64,000 nucleotides of DNA, from the NCBI GenBank assembly GCA_003209895.1, contig QCOH01000001.1, forward strand, positions 62,001 to 126,000. The letters are read 5' to 3'. This stretch comes from Pelagibacteraceae bacterium AG-430-I06. Its GTDB lineage: Bacteria > Pseudomonadota > Alphaproteobacteria > Pelagibacterales > Pelagibacteraceae. This document shows positions 1 to 12,726 of this stretch, in pieces. A program made the position numbers and the translations under genes. Each line of letters begins with the position of its first letter. The first letter of the stretch is position 1. The notes beneath the pieces were generated by a model that ran no database searches, was not told where the DNA came from, and saw nothing but the letters and a program-made list of their open reading frames with translations.

Positions 1-1043
1 AGAATGATGTAGTTGTTTATGAAAGCAATAAAAAAACAAATTATAAAGCAAAAAATATAGTAATTGCTACAGGTTCTGAATCAACTTCACTGCCAGGTAT
101 TAAAATAGATGAAAAAGATATTGTTTCTTCTACGGGTGCTCTCTCATTAAAAAAAGTACCAAAAAAATTGATAGTTATTGGAGGTGGATACATTGGTCTT
201 GAGATGGGATCAGTTTGGTCTAGACTAGGATCTGAGGTCACAGTCATTGAATTTTTAAACCATATTACACCTGGTATGGACATGGAGATATCTAAGGAAT
301 TTCAAAAAATTTTATCTAAACAAGGAATTAAATTCCAATTAGAGAGCAAAGTAGTTTCTGTAAAAAAATCCAAAATTGGAGTCCAGGTGGACTATGTGAA
401 CAACAAAAATGGAAGTAAGGAGAAAATAGATTGCGATAAAGTTTTAGTTTCTGTTGGAAGAAAACCTTATACAGAGGGACTAAATTTATCGAAAGTAGGA
501 GTAAATAAAGACATAAAAGGTGGTATTGAGGTAAACAAAAAATTTCAAACTTCTGTGCCAAATATTTATGCAATCGGAGATGTAATTAAAGGACCAATGT
601 TAGCACATAAAGCTGAAGAAGAGGGTATAGCCGTTGCAGAGATACTTGCGGGTCAAGCAGGACATGTAAACTATGATGTTATACCGGGTGTTATTTATAC
701 TTCTCCTGAAGTTGCATATGTTGGAAAAACAGAGGAACAATTAAAAGAAAAAAAAATTCCATTTAAAGTTGGGAAATTCCCATTTTTAGCTAACTCAAGA
801 GCAAAAGTTAATAACGAACCTGAAGGATTTGTAAAAATTTTAGCTGAAATAAAAACAGATAAAATTTTAGGGGTGCATATTATTGGACCTCACTGTGGTG
901 ACATGATTGCTGAAATGGCTTTAGCTATGGAGTTTGGTGCGAGCGCCGAAGATGTAGCCAGAACTTGCCATGCGCATCCTACTCATACAGAGGCAATAAA
1001 AGAAGCCGCTTTAGCTGTTGATAAAAGACCAATTCATTTTTAA
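1..1043 (+). CDS. lpd: Dihydrolipoamide dehydrogenase (E3), C-terminal part
   Basis: Flavoprotein that reoxidises dihydrolipoyl groups of 2-oxoacid dehydrogenase complexes with NAD+. The gene enters from the left edge (reading frame begins at base 3), so the N-terminal FAD-binding part with the redox CxxxxC pair is outside. Visible are the ATGSE segment, the NAD-binding Rossmann motif IGGGYIGLE, the second FAD contact YAIGDVI, and the C-terminal dimer interface with the catalytic HAHPTHTE stretch, complete to the usual C-terminus. A TTG at 168 could be mistaken for a start but lies in mid-domain. It probably ends a 2-oxoglutarate dehydrogenase operon (inference); it is far from the aceE/aceF genes at 37.7-42 kb, so one E3 may serve several complexes. 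Confidence 0.95.
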   Translation, partial: NDVVVYESNKKTNYKAKNIVIATGSESTSLPGIKIDEKDIVSSTGALSLKKVPKKLIVIGGGYIGLEMGSVWSRLGSEVTVIEFLNHITPGMDMEISKEFQKILSKQGIKFQLESKVVSVKKSKIGVQVDYVNNKNGSKEKIDCDKVLVSVGRKPYTEGLNLSKVGVNKDIKGGIEVNKKFQTSVPNIYAIGDVIKGPMLAHKAEEEGIAVAEILAGQAGHVNYDVIPGVIYTSPEVAYVGKTEEQLKEKKIPFKVGKFPFLANSRAKVNNEPEGFVKILAEIKTDKILGVHIIGPHCGDMIAEMALAMEFGASAEDVARTCHAHPTHTEAIKEAALAVDKRPIHF

Positions 1044-1064
1044 AAAGTAATTTATTATTAATTG

Positions 1065-3020
1065 ATGAAAGTTCCTGTTCTTATTCCAAGACTATTTGAT
1101 TATCCACACACTTATCTATCCGGTAAGTTTCATAAATTAAAACCTGGATCGATAGTCTCTGTACCTTTTGGCAAAGATAAAGAGATAGGCGTGATTTGGG
1201 ATAAAAAAGAGGAAACTAGTAAAAACTTTAAATTAAAAACTGTTTTAGAACAAAATCATCTATCTTTTGATAAAAAATTAGTTGAATTTATAAATTGGTT
1301 TTCAATTTATAATTTGGTTCCTAAAGGAATGGTCTTAAAGATGTTTTTAGGAGATAAGACATTTCTTAAAAAAAGCTCAGAAAAATTTTCTCCTATAGAA
1401 ACAAAAAAACAAATTAAATTTAATCTTAATAAAAGTCAAAAAAAATGTTTAAAAGAAATAAATAATTTTGGAAATAGATTTAATGTTACGTTACTACAAG
1501 GAGTAACAGGCTCTGGAAAAACTTTGGTATATTTTGAAAAGATTAGAGAAAATATAAATAGAAATAGACAAAGTTTAGTTTTGATACCAGAAATATTTTT
1601 AACAAATCAGTTTAATCAAAGATTTGAAGAGTACTTTGGTTTCAAACCAGCCATTTGGCACTCAAAAATTACGAAAAAAAATAAACGAACAATTTGGCAA
1701 AATATTGCAAATGGAAAAATGAAATTAGTCTTAGGTGCAAGATCGTCATTATTTTTACCATTTAGAAATTTAGGTTTAATCGTTGTTGATGAGGAACACG
1801 ACTCTTCATATAAACAAGATGAAGGAATAAGATACAATGCAAGGGACATGGCGATATCTCGAGCATCAATCGAAGATATACCTATACTATTATCTACATC
1901 AATTCCATCGTTAGAAACATATAATAATGTAAAAATTGGAAAATATAATTTTACTAAACTGGAAAAAAGATACAAAAATTTTTCATTACCGAGAGCAGAA
2001 ATTGTTAATTTAAATTCTGAAAAAAAAAATAAAAATATCTGGATAGATAAAAAAACATTAAATTTAATTAAACAATATCTTGATAAAAACGAACAAGTAT
2101 TATTTTTTCTTAATCGAAGAGGGTATGCTCCTTTAATGATTTGTAGAGGGTGTGGGATAAAAATGGATTGCCCAAATTGTTCAATATTTTTAACTTTTCA
2201 TAAGCACCTTAACAAAGCGATATGTCACCATTGTGGATTTAAAACCGGTATTCAAAGAGAATGTAAAAAAACTAAATCGAAATGTAAGTTTCAAATGTAT
2301 GGACCTGGAGTTGAAAAAATTTTTTCTGAATTAAAGCAAATTTTTCCCGATAAAAAAATTAAAATTCTCTCTAGCGATTTTCTCTTAAAAAAAAATGAAT
2401 CTAAGAGTTTATTAGAAGAAATCGAAAATAATAAAGTGAATATTTTAGTAGGTACACAATTAATATCTAAAGGTTTTAATTTTCCAAATCTAAATTGTAT
2501 CGTGGTTGTTGATGCTGATTTTTCTGGTATGGGATTTGACTTGAGATCAACAGAGAAAAATATTCAACTTTACAATCAATTGAGTGGACGGGCCGGTAGG
2601 TTTAGCAAAAACTCACTTATCATTTATCAAACATTTGATCCATCTGGTAGAACTTTAAAGAATATTCTTGATAATAATCAAGATAAATTTCTTGAGGAAG
2701 AAACGTTATTAAGAAAAGAAAAAAACCTACCCCCATTTTCAAGACTGATAGCTATTATTATTTCATCTAAAAATGAAAATGAAAGCTATCTAGAGGCACA
2801 AAGGATTAAAAAATATTTATCACAAATTAAAAATATTGAGATTATGGGTCCAGTAAGTTCACCAATATTTAAAATCAATAATAAATTTAGAACAAGGCTT
2901 CTATTAAGATTTGATAGCAAATTATTTGTGCAAAAATTGATAAACAAAATGCTTAAAAAAATAAAAATTTCAAAAAAAATAAAACTTATGGTTGATGTAG
3001 ATCCTTTAAATTTTAGCTAA
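1065..3020 (+). CDS. priA: Primosomal protein N' (PriA) replication-restart helicase
   Basis: Superfamily 2 DNA helicase that recognises stalled forks and reloads the replisome. Walker A is GVTGSGKT (about residue 147), Walker B is DEEH, followed by SIPSLET (motif III) and the QLSGRAGR motif VI. A Cys-rich zinc-binding insert follows the helicase core: CRGC, CPNC and CHHC pairs are regular, but the last pair is spaced C-x6-C rather than the usual C-x2-C. Length of 651 residues is a little short for PriA because the N-terminal DNA-binding domain is compact. ATG at 1065 is preferred over the TTG one codon earlier. The gene follows lpd by 21 bases and reads toward the atp cluster. Confidence 0.95.
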   Translation: MKVPVLIPRLFDYPHTYLSGKFHKLKPGSIVSVPFGKDKEIGVIWDKKEETSKNFKLKTVLEQNHLSFDKKLVEFINWFSIYNLVPKGMVLKMFLGDKTFLKKSSEKFSPIETKKQIKFNLNKSQKKCLKEINNFGNRFNVTLLQGVTGSGKTLVYFEKIRENINRNRQSLVLIPEIFLTNQFNQRFEEYFGFKPAIWHSKITKKNKRTIWQNIANGKMKLVLGARSSLFLPFRNLGLIVVDEEHDSSYKQDEGIRYNARDMAISRASIEDIPILLSTSIPSLETYNNVKIGKYNFTKLEKRYKNFSLPRAEIVNLNSEKKNKNIWIDKKTLNLIKQYLDKNEQVLFFLNRRGYAPLMICRGCGIKMDCPNCSIFLTFHKHLNKAICHHCGFKTGIQRECKKTKSKCKFQMYGPGVEKIFSELKQIFPDKKIKILSSDFLLKKNESKSLLEEIENNKVNILVGTQLISKGFNFPNLNCIVVVDADFSGMGFDLRSTEKNIQLYNQLSGRAGRFSKNSLIIYQTFDPSGRTLKNILDNNQDKFLEEETLLRKEKNLPPFSRLIAIIISSKNENESYLEAQRIKKYLSQIKNIEIMGPVSSPIFKINNKFRTRLLLRFDSKLFVQKLINKMLKKIKISKKIKLMVDVDPLNFS

Positions 3021-3108
3021 TCTGCGTTCCAATCACCCTTGAACAGAACATTTTCCTATGATACGAAATCTTCTAAATTCATTAACCAATTCTAAATAAA
3101 GGAATAAA

Positions 3109-3666
3109 TTGAGCAAAAATAGAACTTTTTCATCACAAATATCTGAGAGGTATGCACTCGCACTTTATGAACTCTCAAGCGAATTGAAACAAAAAGATGA
3201 ATTTGTTTCCAATATTGTCTCATTTATGAATGTCTTAAATTCAAATAAAGAATTAAAAAATTTTATTAAAAATCCAACATATACAATTGAAAATCAAAAA
3301 ATTGTTTTCGAAAAAATTTTAAACTTAATGAATTTTAATAAAACATTAAAAAATTTCTTTTTTGTTTTAATTGCAAAAAAAAGAATTTTTTTTTTAGATG
3401 AAATTGTTGATAAATTTCTAAAATTAATTTCAGAAAAGCAGGGTGAAATCTCAGCAAGTTTAGTTTCCTCTAAACCCATTGACTCAGGTACACTCACAGA
3501 TCTTGAAAAAGAAATATCTTTAAACATAAAACGAAAAATTAAATTAAAGTCTAAAGTAGACGAAAGTTTAATAGGAGGATTAGTGCTGCAGATTGGAAGT
3601 TTAATGATAGATACATCTATTAAAAATAAGTTACAAAAATATAAAAAATTGATGATTGAGGCTTAA
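3109..3666 (+). CDS. atpH: ATP synthase F1 subunit delta
   Basis: Stator subunit that joins the F1 alpha/beta crown to the peripheral stalk of ATP synthase. 185 residues, normal for the family; the conserved C-terminal part ([25 protein letters not shown]) is present. The start is a TTG preceded by AAAGGA at 3098-3103 with five bases spacing; no better ATG lies nearby and the protein begins [21 protein letters not shown], as delta subunits do. It is first of five F1 genes; the F0 genes are not adjacent, the usual arrangement in alphaproteobacteria. The 88 bases upstream (3021-3108) should hold the operon promoter, but I cannot point to a convincing -35/-10 pair. Confidence 0.93.
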   Translation: MSKNRTFSSQISERYALALYELSSELKQKDEFVSNIVSFMNVLNSNKELKNFIKNPTYTIENQKIVFEKILNLMNFNKTLKNFFFVLIAKKRIFFLDEIVDKFLKLISEKQGEISASLVSSKPIDSGTLTDLEKEISLNIKRKIKLKSKVDESLIGGLVLQIGSLMIDTSIKNKLQKYKKLMIEA

Positions 3667-3667
3667 A

Positions 3668-5208
3668 ATGGATATAAACCCTTCAGAGATTACAAAAATA
3701 TTAAAAGAACAAATCAAAAATTTGGGAGACAAGACAGAAGTTTCTGAGATCGGAAAAGTTCTATCAGTTGGTGACGGTATCGCGAGAGTTTATGGCCTAG
3801 ATAATGTTCAAGCAGGTGAAATGGTAGAATTCAATGATGGATCAAAAGGGATGGCATTAAATCTAGAAAGTGACAACGTTGGTATTGTAATTTTTGGTGA
3901 TGATAGGTCTATCAAAGAAGGAGATACAGTAAAAAGGACCGGATCAATTGTTGATGTTCCGGTTGGAAAAGAATTACTAGGTAGAGTGGTAGATGCTTTA
4001 GGAAATCCAATTGATGGAAAAGAAGCATTAAAAAAAGGCATTAAAAGAAAAAGGGTCGAAGTAAAAGCTCCAGGAATAATTCCAAGAAAGTCAGTTAACG
4101 AACCAATGCAAACTGGATTAAAAGCTATTGATAGCCTTATTCCAATTGGAAGAGGCCAGCGTGAACTTATTATTGGCGACAGGCAAACAGGAAAAACTGC
4201 TGTAGCTATTGATACAATAATAAATCAAAAAAAAATTAATGAATCCAGTGATGAAAAAAAGAAACTTTATTGTATTTATGTTGCTATAGGGCAAAAAAGA
4301 TCAACAGTTGCCCAAATTCTTAAGACATTACAAGATGCAGGGGCAATGGAGTACACAATAATTGTTTCGGCAACAGCATCCGATCCTGCTCCTCTTCAGT
4401 TTCTAGCGCCTTATACCGGTTGTACATTTGGAGAATTTTTTAGAGATAACGGTATGCACGCATTAATTATTTATGATGATTTGTCAAAGCAAGCAGTTGC
4501 TTATAGGCAAATGTCATTATTGTTAAGAAGACCACCTGGTAGAGAAGCATATCCTGGAGACGTTTTCTATTTACATAGTAGGTTACTCGAAAGGGCAGCT
4601 AAACTTAATGACGATAATGGAGGTGGTTCTCTTACAGCTTTACCAATTATAGAGACTCAGGCAGGAGATGTTTCAGCATACATACCAACTAATGTTATAT
4701 CAATTACGGATGGTCAAATATTTTTAGGAACTGAATTATTTAATCAAGGAATAAGACCAGCAGTTAATGTTGGACTTTCAGTTTCACGAGTTGGATCTGC
4801 TGCCCAAACTAAAGCAATGAAAAAAGTTGCAGGCTCAATTAAACTTGAATTAGCTCAGTATCGTGAAATGGCAGCTTTTGCACAATTTGGATCCGACCTT
4901 GACGCTTCAACACAAAAACTTTTAAACCGAGGGTCTAAACTAACTGAATTATTAAAACAAAATCAGTACAGTCCAATGACGGTAGCAGAACAAGTAGTTG
5001 TAATATATGCGGGGGTAAAAGGTTATTTAGATAGTATTGATACAAGCGAAATTGGTCCTTTTGAAAAAGGCCTACTAGAGTTAGTTAGAAGTGAAAAACC
5101 AGAGATATTAGAGTCAATTCAAAAGAGTGGAAAAATTGAAGAAGATATAGATAAAACTTTGTCGGAAATCATTACTAATTATAAACAAACAAATTTTGAA
5201 AAAAAATA

Positions 5209-5209
<1 letters not shown>
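3668..5209 (+). CDS. atpA: ATP synthase F1 subunit alpha
   Basis: Non-catalytic nucleotide-binding subunit of the F1 hexamer. 513 residues. The N-terminal [16 protein letters not shown] helix contacts delta; Walker A is GDRQTGKT at 170-177, and the family signature region [17 protein letters not shown] is intact. ATG at 3668 follows the atpH stop by one base; an in-frame TTG at 3656 would overlap atpH and is not needed. Part of the atpHAGDC operon, translated in tight coupling with its neighbours. Confidence 0.98.
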
Positions 5210-7505
<2,296 letters not shown>

Positions 7506-7895
7506 ATGGATGAAGTTTTTGATATACAAATAATTTCACCAGAGAAAAATCTATTATCTGATAAAATTAATTCAGTTACATTACCAGGTTTCGAAGGAGA
7601 AATGACTTTATTGTTTAATCATATTCCTATTATTACTTTTTTAAGACCAGGAATTATTAAAATACAAGGAAAAAAAGATTTAAAATATTTTGTTGAAGAA
7701 GGGACTGTAGAATTCTCTAATAATAATTTGACAATACTCTCATCAACCGTGTTAGAGCTTACATCTCTTACGAAAGAAAAAATTTCAAAAATGATTGAAG
7801 AAAGTCAGAGCAAACTAAGCCAAGAAAATTTAGATGATAAATTACGTTATATATTTTCCACTAAAATAGACTGTTTATCAAAAATTAATTTATAA
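7506..7895 (+). CDS. atpC: ATP synthase F1 subunit epsilon
   Basis: Regulatory epsilon subunit that inhibits hydrolysis and couples gamma to the c-ring. 129 residues: an N-terminal beta-sandwich (IISPEKNLLSDKINSVTLPGFEGEMTLLFNHIPIITFLRPG) and a helical C-terminal hairpin. It begins directly after the atpD stop. Its last 11 bases overlap the end of the convergent rppH gene, so there is no room for a conventional terminator between the two operons. Confidence 0.95.
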   Translation: MDEVFDIQIISPEKNLLSDKINSVTLPGFEGEMTLLFNHIPIITFLRPGIIKIQGKKDLKYFVEEGTVEFSNNNLTILSSTVLELTSLTKEKISKMIEESQSKLSQENLDDKLRYIFSTKIDCLSKINL

Positions 7896-8358
7896 ATGTT
7901 TTAATTTTAATTAACAAGTTTTCATAAAGTTTTTTCTTAAAGTCTACAATAATTTCAGGCAAAACATCGGGACTTACCCATTTCCACTCAATAAATTCAG
8001 GTCGATCTGTGCCTAAATCTATCTCACTATCATCCCCGGTGAATTTTAGTATAAACCATTTTTGTTTTTGGCCTCTATATCTACCTTTCCAAATTTTTCC
8101 GATAAGGTAATTAGGCAGCTCATATTCCATCCATTCATCAATTTCTTGCAAAATTTTAAAACTTTTTATGTTGGTTTCTTCTTCCAATTCCCTTTTTAAG
8201 GCTGCTAAAATATCTTCGTCTTTATTTACTCCGCCCTGTGGCATTTGCCATCTATCATTATTTGGATTATCTCTTCTCTTTCCAACAAATATCTTATTAT
8301 CTTTATTTATAACTATTGCACCAACTCCAATTCTGAGAGGAAGTTTGTGACTTTCCAT
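7885..8358 (-). CDS. rppH: RNA 5'-pyrophosphohydrolase (Nudix)
   Basis: Nudix hydrolase that converts 5'-triphosphate mRNA ends to monophosphate and so starts RNA decay. The Nudix box is at residues 42-64 (GG..E.......RELEEE), with Asn in place of the usual Gly near its end. The preceding RRDNPNNDRWQMPQGG and following WMEYELP are characteristic of RppH rather than of other Nudix enzymes. 157 residues. It is the last gene of the obg-to-rppH minus-strand chain; its start abuts the ctpA stop. Confidence 0.9.
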   Translation of the reverse strand: MESHKLPLRIGVGAIVINKDNKIFVGKRRDNPNNDRWQMPQGGVNKDEDILAALKRELEEETNIKSFKILQEIDEWMEYELPNYLIGKIWKGRYRGQKQKWFILKFTGDDSEIDLGTDRPEFIEWKWVSPDVLPEIIVDFKKKLYENLLIKIKTFIN

Positions 8359-9491
8359 TAAATTTTAAGTAAATTAATAGCGTATTTAAGTTGATTATCT
8401 GATTGTGTATTTATTTCAAAATTTTCACCAAGCTCTTCAATGAAAATATCTGGTTCGACCCCAATTTCTGATATTGACTTTCCAGAGGGTAAATAATATT
8501 TGGAGACCGTCAGTCTTATGCCGCCACCGTCGCTCAAAGGTATTATGGACTGAACCGAACCTTTTCCGTAAGTTTTCTCTCCCAATATAATTGCTCTTTT
8601 GTGATCTTTTAAAGCACCCGCTACTATTTCAGAAGCAGAAGCAGATCCATTATTAATTAAAACTATCAATGGTTTACCGCTAACCTTATCTCCTTTATTT
8701 GCAAAGAAACGCCTATTTTCCATTGATCTTCTACCTTTTGTTGAAACTATTTCCCCATCATCTAAAAAAAAGTCAGTTACGTTAATTGCTTTTGTTAGTA
8801 ACCCTCCAGGATTATTTCTTAAATCCAATATATATCCATGAGGTTTTTCAACTTTTTCAAAACTACTTATTTTCTTCATTAATTGATCATCACTATTTTC
8901 ATTAAAAGACTTCAATCTTAGATAACCAATCTTTTCTTTTAGAATTTTTGCTTCAACAGATTTAATTACTATGACTTCCCGCTTAATTTTTTTTACCAGT
9001 GCTTTTCTCTCTCCTTTTCTTCTAATTGTAAGTTCTATTGATGATCCGATAGGTCCTCTCATTAATTTGACCGCTTCCATAAGAGATTTACCTTGAACCT
9101 GTGTATCTCCAATTTTAACTATATAGTCCCCAGCCTTTATTCCAGCTTTGTATGCTGGCGTATCATCCATTGGAGATATAACTTTAACAACACCTGCTTC
9201 CATGCCAATCTCTATTCCCAAACCCCCAAATTTACCACGAGTATCAGTTTGAAGAGTTTTAAATAGTTCTGGATTCATGTACGCAGAGTAAGGGTCCAAA
9301 GATTGTAAAACTCCATTAATTGCCGAGTCCATTACTTCTGACTGATCAACATCATCTACGTATTCTTTTTTTATTTTTTGTAATACCTCACCAAACAGGT
9401 CTATCTTTTTGTATAAATCTACTTTTTCCTTAGCATAGGAACTTCCTATGAATAAAATAAAAATAATAACAAAATGTAATATTTTTATCAC
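8358..9491 (-). CDS. ctpA: Carboxy-terminal processing protease (S41)
   Basis: Periplasmic Ser/Lys-dyad protease of the CtpA/Prc family. From the GTG at 9491 the product is 377 residues, beginning with a signal peptide (VIKILHFVIIFILFIGSSYA). A PDZ domain follows at about 90-165 and the tail-specific protease domain after it, with the Ser in NGSASASE (about 285) and Lys in GEKTYGKG (about 310). The GTG overlaps the rsfS stop as GTGA, a coupling junction, so I prefer it to an upstream GTG at 9527 that would put charged residues before the signal peptide and overlap rsfS by 40 bases. Likely roles are cell-wall enzyme or envelope protein processing (family inference). Confidence 0.9.
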   Translation of the reverse strand: MIKILHFVIIFILFIGSSYAKEKVDLYKKIDLFGEVLQKIKKEYVDDVDQSEVMDSAINGVLQSLDPYSAYMNPELFKTLQTDTRGKFGGLGIEIGMEAGVVKVISPMDDTPAYKAGIKAGDYIVKIGDTQVQGKSLMEAVKLMRGPIGSSIELTIRRKGERKALVKKIKREVIVIKSVEAKILKEKIGYLRLKSFNENSDDQLMKKISSFEKVEKPHGYILDLRNNPGGLLTKAINVTDFFLDDGEIVSTKGRRSMENRRFFANKGDKVSGKPLIVLINNGSASASEIVAGALKDHKRAIILGEKTYGKGSVQSIIPLSDGGGIRLTVSKYYLPSGKSISEIGVEPDIFIEELGENFEINTQSDNQLKYAINLLKI

Positions 9492-9835
9492 AAATTTATG
9501 CTTTCGTTTAAATGAGGCTCTGACCACATTTTTTCTAAGTCGTAAAATTTTCTTTTATCCGGATGAAAAATATGAATTATAATATCCATTGCGTCTATTA
9601 ATTTCCAACCATCGCTTGTTTGACCCTCAATCTTGAATTTGCCTATACCTTTTTTGTCTAAAGTTGATAACAATATCTCTGATAGTGATTGTATATGTCT
9701 TGATGATGTTCCCGAGGCAATTATCATATAATCTGCTATATATGATTTCCCTTTTAAATTAATTGATATAATTTTCTCTGCTTTATTACTGCTTAATGTA
9801 TTTTCAACTAGTTTTTTAATTTTCGAAATATCCAT
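9488..9835 (-). CDS. rsfS: Ribosomal silencing factor RsfS (Iojap family)
   Basis: Binds ribosomal protein L14 and blocks subunit joining when nutrients are short. 115 residues, the usual size. The core matches the family: DYMIIASGTSSRHIQSL, then EGQTSDGWKLIDAMDIIIHIFHPDKRKFYDLEKMW. It lies between nadD and ctpA, the standard neighbourhood in alphaproteobacteria. Confidence 0.93.
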   Translation of the reverse strand: MDISKIKKLVENTLSSNKAEKIISINLKGKSYIADYMIIASGTSSRHIQSLSEILLSTLDKKGIGKFKIEGQTSDGWKLIDAMDIIIHIFHPDKRKFYDLEKMWSEPHLNESINL

Positions 9836-9842
9836 TTTAAAC

Positions 9843-10367
9843 CTATCTTAAATAATTTTTTCTAATTTTTGAAGAAGAAATATTGTACATTTTTGATTTA
9901 AGAAATAAAAAATTATGTTTTCCAAGAGTTTTTAACGCTCTAGATTGCATTGATTTTGCAACAAAACCTTTTCTTGGAAAAACTGTGATTTGACATAATT
10001 TTGAAATTTTTAACCAATTTCTCCATTTATGCAATGTTATAAGATTATCAGATCCTATTAAAAAAAAGTAATTAGTTTTATTATCTTTATTTTTCAAATA
10101 TTTGATCAAGTTTATAGTTGCAGATGATCTAATTTTTTTATCAAAGCTTTTAATTATTATTTTTTTAGTAGATTTTGTAATCTTTTTTGAAAGCAATATC
10201 CTTTTATTCAATAAAATCATTGGTTTCTTTTTTAAAGGATTTTTTTTTGTCACAGCCCATATAATTAAATCTAATTTTAATTTTTTAATTGCAAGCTTAG
10301 AAATTTCTAGATGCCCTTTATGCGGTGGATCAAAACTACCTCCTAAAATACCAATTCTTCTATACAT
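9843..10367 (-). CDS. nadD: Nicotinate-nucleotide adenylyltransferase
   Basis: Adenylates nicotinate mononucleotide in NAD synthesis. The nucleotidyltransferase signature GSFDPPHKGH is at residues 10-19, and the C-terminal SSSKIR (the ISSTxIR equivalent) binds the ATP phosphates. 174 residues, slightly short. The gene is Lys- and Ile-rich even for this genome. It is separated from proA by 17 bases and from rsfS by 7. Confidence 0.92.
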   Translation of the reverse strand: MYRRIGILGGSFDPPHKGHLEISKLAIKKLKLDLIIWAVTKKNPLKKKPMILLNKRILLSKKITKSTKKIIIKSFDKKIRSSATINLIKYLKNKDNKTNYFFLIGSDNLITLHKWRNWLKISKLCQITVFPRKGFVAKSMQSRALKTLGKHNFLFLKSKMYNISSSKIRKNYLR

Positions 10368-10384
10368 ATTTTTATAAAAAATAA

Positions 10385-11635
10385 TTACGATCTAATACTT
10401 CCTCTGCCTTTAACAATATATTTGTAAGAAGTAAGTTGATTCAGACCAACAGGACCTCTAGGTGGCATTTTATTTGTAGATATCCCAATTTCTCCACCAA
10501 AACCGAATTCCCCACCATCTGCAAATTGTGTTGAAGCATTGTGCATAGCTATTGCACTATTAATTTGATTTAAGAAAAACTCTGCTGTTTTTTTATTATC
10601 AGTAATTATCGAGTCAGTATGCATCGTTCCGTATTTTATTACATGTGAAACTGCATCTTTAACTCCGTTAACTGACTTAACAGAAATTTTTGGTTTTAAA
10701 TATTCTGTTTTCCAATCAACTTCTTTTGCTAATTTTAATTTATTTCTAAATAAACTATTGATCTTACTATCTACAACAATTTCACAACCAGAAATTAATA
10801 AATTTTGGATTATAGGATAACCGTGAGATTTTAAACACTTTACATCAATAAGAAGTGTTTCTGCAGCCCCGCAAATGGAAGTTCTTCTCATTTTTGCATT
10901 GAGGACAATTTTTTTTGCCATATCTAAATTAGCATCTTTATCAACATAGACATGACAATTTCCCTCTAAGTGACCAATTACATTTACTTTTGACAAATTT
11001 TTAACTTTTTTAACGAGATTTTTTCCCCCTCTAGGAACGATAACGTCGATATAGTCTGACATTTTAGATAAAAGTTGGTCAACTATTTTTCTATTTTTGT
11101 TTTCTATAAATTGAATACAATTTTTATTTACATTATTTTTAGTTAAGGAATCTCTAAATAAATCTGCTAAAATTTTGTTTGAACGAAATGCCTCAGTTCC
11201 ACCTCTTAGTATCGCTACATTTCCAGATTTTAAACATATAGAGGAAACATCACACGTCACATTAGGACGACTTTCATAAATAATGCCAATTACTCCTAAT
11301 GGCACAGTTACTCTGCTTATTGTAAGTTTACTTTTGGGCATATTCCACTTTTCAATTGTTTGTCCCAAAGGATCTTTAAATCTAACTATTTTATAAATAG
11401 AACTTCTAATTTCATTAATTTTTTTTTCATTAAGTATTAACCGATCAACTAAGTCCTTTCTTTTACAAGATTTAATATCTTTTATATTTTCTTTGATAAT
11501 TTTTTTCTTATTTTTTGAAAGTTCTTTTATATAAGTTTCAAGAACTTTATTTCTTTTTTTAATATTTATTTGGCTAAGACTGTTAAAAGCAATCTTTGAT
11601 TTTATTCCTATGTCTCTCAAATATTTTTTAATCAT
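10385..11635 (-). CDS. proA: Gamma-glutamyl phosphate reductase
   Basis: Second step of proline synthesis: NADPH-dependent reduction of gamma-glutamyl phosphate to the semialdehyde. 416 residues, an aldehyde-dehydrogenase fold with the catalytic Cys at about 255 (RTSICGAAETLL). ESRPNVTCDV and the C-terminal GEIGISTNKMPPRGPVGLNQLTSYKY are family hallmarks. The start overlaps the proB stop as ATGA. Confidence 0.95.
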   Translation of the reverse strand: MIKKYLRDIGIKSKIAFNSLSQINIKKRNKVLETYIKELSKNKKKIIKENIKDIKSCKRKDLVDRLILNEKKINEIRSSIYKIVRFKDPLGQTIEKWNMPKSKLTISRVTVPLGVIGIIYESRPNVTCDVSSICLKSGNVAILRGGTEAFRSNKILADLFRDSLTKNNVNKNCIQFIENKNRKIVDQLLSKMSDYIDVIVPRGGKNLVKKVKNLSKVNVIGHLEGNCHVYVDKDANLDMAKKIVLNAKMRRTSICGAAETLLIDVKCLKSHGYPIIQNLLISGCEIVVDSKINSLFRNKLKLAKEVDWKTEYLKPKISVKSVNGVKDAVSHVIKYGTMHTDSIITDNKKTAEFFLNQINSAIAMHNASTQFADGGEFGFGGEIGISTNKMPPRGPVGLNQLTSYKYIVKGRGSIRS

Positions 11636-12726
11636 AGTTTTACCATATCATCTCTATGTATAATCTCAGATTTACTGGAGTACCCTAAAATATTTTCAAT
11701 TTCTTCACTTTTTAGTCCTTTAATTTTTTTAATTTCATTTGATGAAAAAGATGTAAGACCTCTTGCTACAGATTTTCCAGCATCGTCAACAATTAAAATA
11801 TTTTCACCTTTTAGAAAGTTGCCTTCAACTTTTGTGATACCTGCAGGTAAAAGGCTTTTTCCATTTTCAAGAGCTTTTGCTGCTCCATAATCTATGTATA
11901 TTTTACCATTCGATCCTATAGAACTTACTATCCATTTTTTTCTTGCATCAAGGCTCGAAACTTTAGGTAAAAACCACGTACAAACATTTGAATTTATTAA
12001 TTTAGCAAGTGGATTTATATGTTTACCATTTGCAATAGCCATGTAACAACCGGAGCTCATACAAATTCTTGCAGCTTCCAATTTGGTAGACATACCTCCA
12101 GATCCATAAGAATTTTTTTTATAATCAACAAATGAATAAATTTCATCGTTTATATTTTTTACTTCTTTTATTATTTTTTTATTTTTTTTTGAGTTATACA
12201 AACCATCTACATCGGAAAAATTAATTAAAACATTAGCGCTAATTATCTGAGCAACGCGTGCTGCTAGTCGATCATTGTCACCGTATTTAATCTCTGAGGT
12301 TGCGGTTGTGTCGTTCTCGTTAACTATGGGTATAGCACCTAATTTAAAAAGGTTTTCAAAAGTTCTTTTAATATTTATTGCCCTTCTTCTTTGCTCGGTA
12401 TCATCTGGAGATATTAAAATTTGTCCAATTTTAATTTTATTTTTATCAAACATTTTTCTATAAATATTTGTTAAATATATTTGACCAATAGATGCTAATG
12501 CTTGGCTCATTTCAATTTTTAATTTTTTTTTCTTAACTTTAAGGTAGTTTTGTCCCAAGGCTATGGCCCCTGAAGAAACAATAACAAAATATTTACCTTT
12601 TTTTTTAAAATTTTTAATATCTTTTACAAAGCTTTTCAGCCATTTTTCTTTAAGTTTTCCTTTGCCATCCACAAGATTTGAAGAGCCGATTTTTACAACG
12701 ATAATTTTGGCTTTATTTATATACAT
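11632..12726 (-). CDS. proB: Glutamate 5-kinase
   Basis: First and regulated step of proline synthesis. 364 residues: amino acid kinase domain ([12 protein letters not shown] near the N-terminus, [35 protein letters not shown]) followed by a C-terminal PUA domain (about 275-360), the long form found in most proteobacteria. It overlaps obg by 10 bases and proA by 4, giving an obg-proB-proA translational chain. Confidence 0.95.
   Translation of the reverse strand: MYINKAKIIVVKIGSSNLVDGKGKLKEKWLKSFVKDIKNFKKKGKYFVIVSSGAIALGQNYLKVKKKKLKIEMSQALASIGQIYLTNIYRKMFDKNKIKIGQILISPDDTEQRRRAINIKRTFENLFKLGAIPIVNENDTTATSEIKYGDNDRLAARVAQIISANVLINFSDVDGLYNSKKNKKIIKEVKNINDEIYSFVDYKKNSYGSGGMSTKLEAARICMSSGCYMAIANGKHINPLAKLINSNVCTWFLPKVSSLDARKKWIVSSIGSNGKIYIDYGAAKALENGKSLLPAGITKVEGNFLKGENILIVDDAGKSVARGLTSFSSNEIKKIKGLKSEEIENILGYSSKSEIIHRDDMVKL

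Noticed and set aside
1616-1975. 119-codon antisense frame within priA
   Set aside because: Overlaps the conserved helicase core entirely and has no recognisable product.
9492-9527. Upstream GTG start for ctpA
   Set aside because: It would overlap rsfS by 40 bases and put a charged segment before the signal peptide; the GTGA junction at 9491 is better.
12170-12200. Long T/A homopolymer runs as terminators
   Set aside because: Many runs of 8-10 T or A occur inside coding sequence of this AT-rich genome; without a GC stem they were not called.
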